Source: Chlamydiota bacterium (GTDB lineage Bacteria > Chlamydiota > Chlamydiia > Chlamydiales > Simkaniaceae). Taken from it: a stretch of DNA of 6,426 nt. Below the pieces are notes generated by a model. It made no database searches. It was given only the letters and a program-made list of their open reading frames with translations, and had not been told where the DNA came from. A program made the position numbers and the translations under genes. The stretch spans positions 1 through 6,426 of the forward strand of contig JAKQGT010000162.1 in NCBI GenBank assembly GCA_029556005.1, read 5' to 3'. Positions within the stretch are counted from its first letter, which is position 1. Each line of letters opens with the position of its first letter. Shown here piece after piece: positions 1 through 5,318 of this stretch.

Positions 1-686
1 GTGTAAAACATCATGCACACAACCCCGTTAATCCAGGTTTGGGGGTTTTTACAAACGCTCTTAAAATTTTTTCCAAAGGAGTTTTTAGGTTGAGGATCAT
101 GATGCTTCATGCCTGCAGGCTCATTGCGTACGGCTAAGTAAATAATGAGTCCTAGGGCAAGACCTGCAATCCCCAATGCGATGGAAGTGGGGCGCCAGGA
201 AAAGCGGTCGACTAATTCCGCTAAGGGACCTTCTCCAAAGACGGCTCCGAGCATTCCGATCGAGTTTCCCACGCCCACAAGTAGAGCTAAAATTTTTCCG
301 TGAAACCAGTGAGAGCAGATGTATACCATGCCGATAAAAGCAAAGGCTGAACCCGCTCCCATGAGGAGGCGTGCTACGATCGTGATCGGAACCTTCAGGG
401 CCATGCCAAATAGGATGGAGGCAATTCCGCAGACAAGGGCTGCCAAAGTCAAGAGTTTACGCGCTCCAAAACGATCCATTAACATCCCCACCGGAAGTTG
501 CATGGGGGCATAAGCATAGAGATAAGCAGCAGAAATGACGCCGAGTGTTGCGGCACCGATTTGGAAAGATTCGAAGAGATCTTGGACCATCACACTGGGG
601 GCAACACGGAGGAAATACTCGTAAAAGTAAAAAGCGACAGCTAGTCCCCAAATGATCCAGCGACGCATATTTAAATGTTTCTTCAT
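1..686 (-). CDS. MFS transporter, N-terminal 228 residues (3' end beyond the left edge)
   Basis: This is the N-terminal half of a major facilitator superfamily carrier in the inner membrane. The frame stays open from ATG 686 to the left edge, so the gene is cut by the window and not visibly broken. About six hydrophobic segments can be read: roughly residues 9-27, 45-68, 78-97, 102-124, 132-152 and 167-186. The classic MFS motif A lies in the loop after the second segment (PVGMLMDRFGARK, 66-78). Other family-like motifs are FYEYFLRVAPSVM (21-33), ARLLMGAGSAFAF (105-117) and GMLGAVFGEGPLA (144-156). From memory these resemble carriers common in Legionella, Coxiella and chlamydiae (Pht- or MFSD1-like), some of which take up amino acids or peptides, but the substrate cannot be read here. 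The ATG overlaps the TGA of the upstream 465-codon gene as ATGA and has no clear SD of its own. Translation is therefore probably coupled to that gene. Confidence 0.88.
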   Translation of the reverse strand, partial: MKKHLNMRRWIIWGLAVAFYFYEYFLRVAPSVMVQDLFESFQIGAATLGVISAAYLYAYAPMQLPVGMLMDRFGARKLLTLAALVCGIASILFGMALKVPITIVARLLMGAGSAFAFIGMVYICSHWFHGKILALLVGVGNSIGMLGAVFGEGPLAELVDRFSWRPTSIALGIAGLALGLIIYLAVRNEPAGMKHHDPQPKNSFGKNFKSVCKNPQTWINGVVCMMFY

Positions 687-2080
687 GCTTTAGGAATTAG
701 CAGGTTCAGGGTTTTATGGATAGCATTAAGGGCTTCAGGAGCATCGATCTCTCCTTTCGAAAAGGAGGTGAGGATCCTTTGTTCATGTTGTTCCAGCTCG
801 GGAACAGCTTGGTGGCAAAGAGCGCGTCGGATGATTTGACAAAGGGTCTCATTCACCGCATGCTCTCTTTGAATGATTGCCGTGAGTTCAAAAAGAGCTT
901 TTCTCACCGCAATGTCTTGAACAGCTGCAGGATTTTTAAAAAAAGGGAGAGCCTGAGGGGTACGCGTCGTTGCAAGGGCTACAAGATCTTCCAGAAAGTT
1001 TTTTTTGTGCTGAGGGGTGTCGTAATAAAAGATTTTCCCACAAGAGATCGCTTCAAAAAGGGAGCCATCTCCTGTACAAGCTACAAAATCTTCACTTTCA
1101 TTGAGCAAAGTCAAAAACACACGATGGGAAACCTTTTGTTTCACATCAAAACGTAAAAGGATTCCTGTTTCTGCTAGAGGAACGGTTGTCACAGTATGAT
1201 CGATGAAGATTTCTGCTTGTTTGACTCCTGGAATCTCCTGTTTCACGACATTAAGAACGTGCTCTATTTTAAAAACACAGAGAGAAAGATCGGTTTGCTT
1301 CCAAGAAATTAAGGCTTGGATGTAGTGGTAGAGCCCCTCTGCACTCCGGGTATAAGCAAAATAGTAAGGAGGGCCCTTTTTTTTAGGAGGAACCGACTTG
1401 ATCAGTACTCCTTTTTCGAGAAAATGTAGCCCCATACAACGTCGCCCACATTGAGGGTGATAATCGGGAGTGTCAATGAATCCACTCTCTCCTAAAAATT
1501 CATATTTGAGCTGAGGCCCCAGCTCCTCCATCAGGGCATCAGTATGGGGGTAGTAGGTAGGAAATTGAAAAAGAAGATGGCTCGCTTGCATTTTTTTTAG
1601 AAGGAAGGGGGGGAACTGCGGTTTACTCCCTTTTTCAAAGAAGACAAAATGTTGATTCGGGAGCGTTTCCGTGGGGGGCTGGGTTTTTCTCAAACAGGTG
1701 ACTAAAGTGATCTCGTGGTCTCCCAAGCGCTCTCTTAAGAGTTTCGCACAATCGAGTTGTGCATAATAATCTCCCCATCCATCCCAATAGACCCACGTGA
1801 AGAGGATAATCGATCTTCGGGGGGGAGCGTGAGTGTAAAGAGAGAGGACTGCAGAATCAATCAGATGTTTTTTTAGCAGTTGAAGATCTTGAAAAGGGCC
1901 TTTTATTTCTGCAATTCCTAGTTCCTCGTGAAAGGTTTGACGCGGAAGGGGACGGTAGATTTTAGGATCAAGACCCCAAGACTTTAAAAGGTCTGGGTTT
2001 TCAATGGGATGGGATTTTGTATAGGGATATCTTTCGGAGATAAAAGCAGAAAGAACGTGATGAAATACAGAGGGGTTCAT
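683..2080 (-). CDS. Conserved-looking protein of unknown function, possibly GT-B-type glycosyltransferase-like
   Basis: I do not recognise this 465-residue protein with certainty. It has no signal peptide or membrane segment and looks cytosolic. Two parts suggest a GT-B-like two-domain fold. Around residues 90-130 a beta strand (IILFTWVYWD) leads into GWGDYYAQLDCAKLLRERLG and then a second strand (ITLVTCL), as in the N-terminal Rossmann domain of glycosyltransferases that begin with a glycine-rich GD turn. Around 330-365, FVACTGDGSLFEAISCGK followed by FYYDTPQHKK resembles the C-terminal nucleotide-sugar site, where an S/G-x-x-E-A-x-x-x-G-K/P pattern is typical. The last 100 residues are predicted helical. 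The fold assignment is inference and the donor and acceptor are unknown. The start is the only sensible Met, but its upstream bases (AATAAAGTT) carry no SD. The stop is fused to the start of the MFS carrier gene (ATGA), so the two are probably co-expressed. The gene contains several A7-A8 runs on its coding strand. Confidence 0.85.
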   Translation of the reverse strand: MNPSVFHHVLSAFISERYPYTKSHPIENPDLLKSWGLDPKIYRPLPRQTFHEELGIAEIKGPFQDLQLLKKHLIDSAVLSLYTHAPPRRSIILFTWVYWDGWGDYYAQLDCAKLLRERLGDHEITLVTCLRKTQPPTETLPNQHFVFFEKGSKPQFPPFLLKKMQASHLLFQFPTYYPHTDALMEELGPQLKYEFLGESGFIDTPDYHPQCGRRCMGLHFLEKGVLIKSVPPKKKGPPYYFAYTRSAEGLYHYIQALISWKQTDLSLCVFKIEHVLNVVKQEIPGVKQAEIFIDHTVTTVPLAETGILLRFDVKQKVSHRVFLTLLNESEDFVACTGDGSLFEAISCGKIFYYDTPQHKKNFLEDLVALATTRTPQALPFFKNPAAVQDIAVRKALFELTAIIQREHAVNETLCQIIRRALCHQAVPELEQHEQRILTSFSKGEIDAPEALNAIHKTLNLLIPKA

Positions 2081-2086
2081 AACTTT

Positions 2087-2116
2087 ATTAGATAGCTAGA
2101 GTTCTTTTTTTTTCAA
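2087..2116 (-). promoter_or_regulatory. Possible sigma-70-type promoter for the 465-codon gene and MFS gene
   Basis: On the minus strand, TTGAAA (complement of 2111-2116) and TCTAAT (complement of 2087-2092) are each one base from the -35 and -10 consensus and are 18 bp apart. The spacer contains part of a nine-base homopolymer. The predicted transcription start would fall at about 2080, essentially on the ATG, giving a leaderless or near-leaderless message. That agrees with the absence of an SD, but it also weakens the call. A promoter for the plus-strand operon must lie in or near the same 56-bp gap, and I could not place it convincingly. Confidence 0.3.
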
Positions 2117-2136
2117 AGAGGTGTTATGTATAAATT

Positions 2137-2643
2137 ATGACGAAGAAGGCTTCTATTTTATTAAATGTGTTATTGGGGGCGATTGCAGGGCTCCTAACCG
2201 GTGTGATTGTAATGCTCCTTTGGATGCATACGCAGATCATTCCTCCGATGCTCCTTATGGTTGTTTTAGACCAAATGAAGGTCTATGAAGTGGTAGGGCA
2301 GGCTTATGGGGTGAGTGAAAATGTGATCATTTATATCGGGCATTTTTTTACTGCAGCTGTTTTGGGAATTCTTTTTTCCCTGATTTTTCAGAAACTTGTG
2401 AAAAATCTATGGAGAGGCGTTTGGTTGGGGGCAGTCTTTGGAATGGTTTGGTGGCTGATTACTCCGTTTTATCTGATGCCTCTTTTCTTCTCTATTTCCC
2501 CCAATTACCGTTGGAGTGATGCCGCCATCGGGGAAGTGGTGAATTCGATCATTAGCCATCTTGTTTTTGGTATTTTAGTAGGATTCTTTTATGCTATATT
2601 CAAAAGACTTCTAAAAGGTCCTAAACAAGATGACAGAAAATAA
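2137..2643 (+). CDS. Small four-helix inner-membrane protein, first gene of the rtcB operon
   Basis: This 168-residue protein is mostly hydrophobic, with about four membrane helices: roughly residues 7-29, 62-85, 92-118 and 136-156. Short basic ends (KRLLKGPKQDDRK at the C-terminus) suggest cytoplasmic termini. Helices 2 and 4 resemble each other, each starting with a His and containing a Gly-rich face (GHFFTAAVLGILF and SHLVFGILVGFFY), which hints at an internal two-fold repeat. The third helix region has WWLITPFYLMPLFF. The pattern is loosely reminiscent of YagU/DUF1440-type membrane proteins, but I am not sure of the family and no function is claimed. The start is ATG 2137. An AGAGGTG at 2117-2123 could serve as a somewhat distant SD (13 bp). 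The 3' end overlaps the phosphoesterase-archease gene by 14 bp, so it shares a transcript with the RNA-repair genes. Whether it shares their function is unknown. Confidence 0.85.
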   Translation: MTKKASILLNVLLGAIAGLLTGVIVMLLWMHTQIIPPMLLMVVLDQMKVYEVVGQAYGVSENVIIYIGHFFTAAVLGILFSLIFQKLVKNLWRGVWLGAVFGMVWWLITPFYLMPLFFSISPNYRWSDAAIGEVVNSIISHLVFGILVGFFYAIFKRLLKGPKQDDRK

Positions 2644-3439
2644 TCTGGATCAGAAGCGTCTTTTTTTCGGGATGGAAGCCCATGCTCCTTGGCCCGAAGC
2701 GCTTCCTGATGCCCGTACCTTGAGAGCCAAACACCGCCATATCACCCTTGCTTTTCTGGGAGACTCTTCGTATGGGAAAATTAAAGCGCTCATTCCAAAG
2801 GTTCCGCGCCCGCCTTTTCGAGTTGCCCCAGTGGGCTTGTGTGATTCGTGTTTGTTTTTACCCCGACGGGATCCTAAAGTGGTAACATGGCATGTAGATT
2901 CCTTAGGGGATCATGATCTCTTAGCAGATTATCAGGAAACGTTGAGCACCTTTTTAGAAGCGCAAGGATACCACTTTGAACATCGGGAATTTCTCAAGCA
3001 TGTGACACTCGGGCGGAGTCCTTTTTTGCCCAGTCAATGGAAAAAAGCCTTTAAACCTTTACCGATCTATTTTCAAAATCTCCATCTTTACGAAAGTCAC
3101 AGTGGGCTTCGTTATGAACCCATCTGGACCCACGATCTCCTCCCTCCCTTTGAGGAGATCGAGCATATTGCCGATATCGCTTTTCGCATTTATGGGGAAA
3201 GTTTGGAGCAGCTCTATTTAAATGCACAAATAGCCCTAGCTTTTGAATGTCCCGAAATCCTCCCTTTTTATGATTCCGCACTTCATGTAAAGAGTTTAGA
3301 AGAGATGATTATGCGCCTAAATGAGATCGTCTCTCGAGCAGACCATCAGATCGGAACTCCCTTTAAAGCGGTAAGTTTTCATGGGACAATAAAAAAAGAG
3401 GGTGGCATTTTGACTTGGGAGATGATTGTCGATGTCTGA
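2630..3439 (+). CDS. Fusion of ThpR/LigT-type RNA 2',3'-cyclic phosphodiesterase with a compact archease-like domain
   Basis: Residues 9-170 form a 2H phosphoesterase of the ThpR/LigT family. It starts with the family-like KRLFFGME and has both catalytic HxT motifs, HITL at 37-40 and HVTLGR at 124-129. The family hydrolyses RNA 2',3'-cyclic phosphate to a 2'-phosphate and can join tRNA halves through 2'-5' bonds in vitro. Residues 175-269 look like archease, the activator of RtcB. EEIEHIADIAFRIYGESLEQLYLNA matches the archease opening (HTAD-G-x-x-YG, then L-E-x-L-x-x-NA), FKAVSFHG (245-252) matches its KAVTYHG segment, and the protein ends in IVDV, the usual archease terminus. Archease is normally about 140 residues; this domain has about 95 and lacks most of the middle. 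The Asp of the HxAD motif and the terminal Asp, thought to bind metal in the family, are kept. ATG 2630 follows AAAAGG at 2613-2618. The gene overlaps its upstream neighbour by 14 bp and rtcB by 8 bp. Single-domain proteins are the usual form, so the fusion is odd. Confidence 0.85.
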   Translation: MTENNLDQKRLFFGMEAHAPWPEALPDARTLRAKHRHITLAFLGDSSYGKIKALIPKVPRPPFRVAPVGLCDSCLFLPRRDPKVVTWHVDSLGDHDLLADYQETLSTFLEAQGYHFEHREFLKHVTLGRSPFLPSQWKKAFKPLPIYFQNLHLYESHSGLRYEPIWTHDLLPPFEEIEHIADIAFRIYGESLEQLYLNAQIALAFECPEILPFYDSALHVKSLEEMIMRLNEIVSRADHQIGTPFKAVSFHGTIKKEGGILTWEMIVDV

Positions 3440-4847
3440 TTTAGAAAAAATAGGACCTGCAACCTATCGCGTTCCCAAAGTTGGAGGGATGCGTGTTCCG
3501 GGTCTTCTCATTGCCACGGATAGTCTCCTTCAAGACATGGAGATCGAAAAACCTCTCGAACAAGTCCGCAATGTGGCTTATTTACCTGGAATTGTCGGGC
3601 ACAGTGTGGCGATGCCAGATATCCATTGGGGATATGGATTTCCCATTGGGGGGGTAGCCGCCATGGATGTTAAGAAGGGAGTGATCAGTCCAGGAGGGGT
3701 GGGCTATGACATCAATTGCGGTGTGCGTATGGCCCTTGTTCCCCTTCCTTTTAAGGATTTTACCCAGTCCATGAAACAAGATCTCATTGATCGTATTTAT
3801 GCTCTTGTCCCCTCAGGGGTCGGGCATGGGCAACGAGGGAAAAAGAAACTCAATGATACCGATTATCGCGCACTCATTCAGCAAGGAGCGAGGTGGTCTA
3901 TTGAAAAGGGATTTGGATTTGCACAAGATTTGCAACACATGGAGAGTCATGGATGTATTGAAGATGCCGATTTAGAGACCGTTTCTTCCCATGCAAAGGA
4001 AAGGGGAGCTAATCAACTGGGGACCATTGGTTCGGGGAATCACTTTGTAGAAATCGGGGAGATTCAGAAGATCTTTTTAGGGGATATTGCAAAAGATTGG
4101 GGGGTAGAAGAGGGACTCACCTATGTCTTGATTCACTCGGGATCGCGGGGGTTTGGGCATCAGATCTGTCAGGATACCCTGAATGCCTTTATAAAAAAGG
4201 GGTATCATGAAGGGCTTCCCGACCGGCAATTGGTAGCTGCGCCCATTCAAAGTCAAGAGGGGCAACATTACTTTTCTGCGATGGCTGCTGCCGCTAACTT
4301 TGCGTTTAATAACCGTCAGCAAATTTTGCATGCTGTGCGCCAGGCTTTTCAGGAAGTATGCTCGATTCCTAAAGAGGAGGTGAAACTTCTCTATGATGTC
4401 TGTCACAATATTGCAAAGTTTGAAACGCATCAGGGGAAACGGTTGTGCGTCCACCGCAAAGGTGCTACGCGAGCCTATGGACCCGGTGCCGAAGAGCTCA
4501 TGCCCCTTTTTAAAAAGACGGGGCAACCTGTCCTAGTTCCGGGGGATATGGGGCGCGCCAGCTATCTCTTGGTTGGTCTAGGGAATCCCCTCACTTTTTG
4601 CAGTTCTTGTCATGGAGCCGGTAGAGCACGCAGCCGCGTTCAGTCTCTGAAAGCGTGGCAGGGAAAAGATCTCGTGAAGCATATGGAGAAGCAAAATGTC
4701 TTAGTGCGTGCCTCTTCGGGACGGACAATTGCAGAAGAGATGCCTGATGCCTATAAAGATGTTGATACCGTTGTGGAAGCAGTAGAAGAGGCAAAGCTCG
4801 CTAGTCGCGTAGCGCGGCTTCGCCCCTCTATGGTTCTTAAAGGATAG
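3432..4847 (+). CDS. rtcB: RNA-splicing ligase RtcB (3'-phosphate/5'-hydroxyl RNA ligase)
   Basis: RtcB seals RNA with 2',3'-cyclic phosphate or 3'-phosphate ends to 5'-hydroxyl ends, using GTP and Mn2+ through a covalent RtcB-histidine-GMP intermediate. It is full length (471 residues) and all the active-site motifs are intact. With numbering from ATG 3432 these are Asp93 and Cys96 in GGVGYDINCGVR, His204 in GSGNHF, His235 in LIHSGSRGFGH, His325 in YDVCHNIAK, and His394, the expected guanylylated residue, in SCHGAGR. HRKGATRAYGPG and the RP-x-x-V-LKG terminus are also typical. An in-frame TTG six bases upstream (3426) is possible, but GGGAGA at 3417-3422 sits 9 bp before ATG 3432 and only 3 bp before the TTG, so ATG is preferred. 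It overlaps the stop of the phosphoesterase-archease gene by 8 bp, which suggests translational coupling of the ligase to its likely activator. No terminator follows the stop. Confidence 0.97.
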   Translation: MSDLEKIGPATYRVPKVGGMRVPGLLIATDSLLQDMEIEKPLEQVRNVAYLPGIVGHSVAMPDIHWGYGFPIGGVAAMDVKKGVISPGGVGYDINCGVRMALVPLPFKDFTQSMKQDLIDRIYALVPSGVGHGQRGKKKLNDTDYRALIQQGARWSIEKGFGFAQDLQHMESHGCIEDADLETVSSHAKERGANQLGTIGSGNHFVEIGEIQKIFLGDIAKDWGVEEGLTYVLIHSGSRGFGHQICQDTLNAFIKKGYHEGLPDRQLVAAPIQSQEGQHYFSAMAAAANFAFNNRQQILHAVRQAFQEVCSIPKEEVKLLYDVCHNIAKFETHQGKRLCVHRKGATRAYGPGAEELMPLFKKTGQPVLVPGDMGRASYLLVGLGNPLTFCSSCHGAGRARSRVQSLKAWQGKDLVKHMEKQNVLVRASSGRTIAEEMPDAYKDVDTVVEAVEEAKLASRVARLRPSMVLKG

Positions 4848-4853
4848 TGTGCG

Positions 4854-5183
4854 TTACTTACCTTCTAAAAGATGCAGGATCCCATAACTAGTTCCAACTC
4901 CCACGAAACTAGAGCCCATCCCTAGGGAAAATCCAACAAAGGGGGCTAGTGCAGGGAGGACAGGGAGGAAAAAAGAGGTTACAAGAGATCCCCCAATCAT
5001 GAGTCCACCTGTTTTTAAAAATCTACTTGATAGTTCGACTGGCGATCCAGAGAAGAAATCTGAAATATTTTTTATTGCATTTGAAAAAATAGAATTTTCG
5101 GATGGGGTTTCTTTCTTTGCATTAAAAGTTGAATATAAATGAGATGAACTCCCCTGAGAATAGGGGTGTATTCCAAAAGCCAT
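4854..5183 (-). CDS. Small protein with bilobed hydrophobic C-terminal region, candidate Inc-like (inclusion membrane) protein
   Basis: This is a 109-residue protein of no recognised family. Residues 1-55 are polar, rich in Ser, Thr and Asn, with no classical signal peptide. Residues 58-106 are one long hydrophobic, Gly-rich stretch (GGLMIGGSLVTSFFLPVLPALA, then PFVGFSLGMGSSFVGVGTSYGILHLL), with Pro residues near its centre and only a short charged end. Two closely spaced membrane lobes totalling about 45-50 residues are the defining feature of chlamydial Inc proteins. Those proteins are exported by type III secretion and inserted in the inclusion membrane. That identity is inferred from hydropathy and likely organism, not from sequence similarity. 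A small inner-membrane hairpin protein is the alternative. The start is well supported: GGAGGG (complement of 5188-5193) lies 4 bp upstream of the ATG, behind an extended -10 promoter. It converges on rtcB with 6 bp between stops. Confidence 0.8.
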   Translation of the reverse strand: MAFGIHPYSQGSSSHLYSTFNAKKETPSENSIFSNAIKNISDFFSGSPVELSSRFLKTGGLMIGGSLVTSFFLPVLPALAPFVGFSLGMGSSFVGVGTSYGILHLLEGK

Positions 5184-5217
5184 AGTACCCTCCAGTATTT
5201 TATGGTTCAGTAATACA

Positions 5218-5226
5218 ATTATAACA
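5218..5226 (-). promoter_or_regulatory. Extended -10 promoter for the Inc-like gene
   Basis: On the minus strand the sequence TGTTATAAT is a perfect TATAAT -10 hexamer (complement of 5218-5223) preceded by the extended -10 TGn element (complement of 5224-5226). The expected start of transcription is near 5211, giving a leader of about 28 nt with the SD correctly placed. No good -35 is seen at the normal spacing (5240-5247 is only A/T-rich), which is usual for extended -10 promoters. The element lies just downstream of the porin terminator, so the small gene appears to have its own transcription unit. Confidence 0.65.
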
Positions 5227-5250
5227 TTTTCTGTTTTTTTTATTATTAAT

Positions 5251-5288
5251 AAAAAAAATTAAAAAAAAGCCCAGCCGAATGGCTGGGC
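5251..5288 (-). terminator. Rho-independent terminator of the porin gene
   Basis: An 8-bp perfect GC-rich inverted repeat, GCCCAGCC (5269-5276) and GGCTGGGC (5281-5288), encloses a 4-base loop. Read on the minus strand it is followed at once by eight T residues, two A and eight more T (complement of 5251-5268). It begins about 30 bp past the stop of the porin gene and is oriented to end minus-strand transcription. The plus-strand side has no T tract, so it is not bidirectional. Confidence 0.93.
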
Positions 5289-5318
5289 CCTCATATCATT
5301 TCTTGTTTAGGAAAAAAT

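Noticed and set aside
319..651. Short open frames on both strands within the MFS gene
   Set aside because: The minus-strand frame open from ATG 686 to position 1 encodes an unmistakable MFS N-terminus. The short frames are in other phases of the same DNA.
716..1156. Plus-strand open frame of 146 codons inside the minus-strand 465-codon gene
   Set aside because: The product is rich in Lys, Phe and Arg with no recognisable fold. It is fully antisense to a longer coherent gene and has no supported SD or promoter.
3426..3431. TTG 3426 as the rtcB start
   Set aside because: It adds only two residues and leaves just 3 bp to the GGGAGA ribosome-binding sequence. ATG 3432 has a 9-bp spacing and matches the usual N-terminus better.
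4077..4526. Minus-strand open frame of 149 codons opposite rtcB
   Set aside because: It lies wholly antisense to the strongly conserved catalytic core of rtcB, so its openness follows from codon use there.
5269..5288. The GCCCAGCC/GGCTGGGC inverted repeat as an operator or mobile-element end
   Set aside because: The T tract immediately after it on the minus strand, about 30 bp past the porin stop, is fully explained by a rho-independent terminator.
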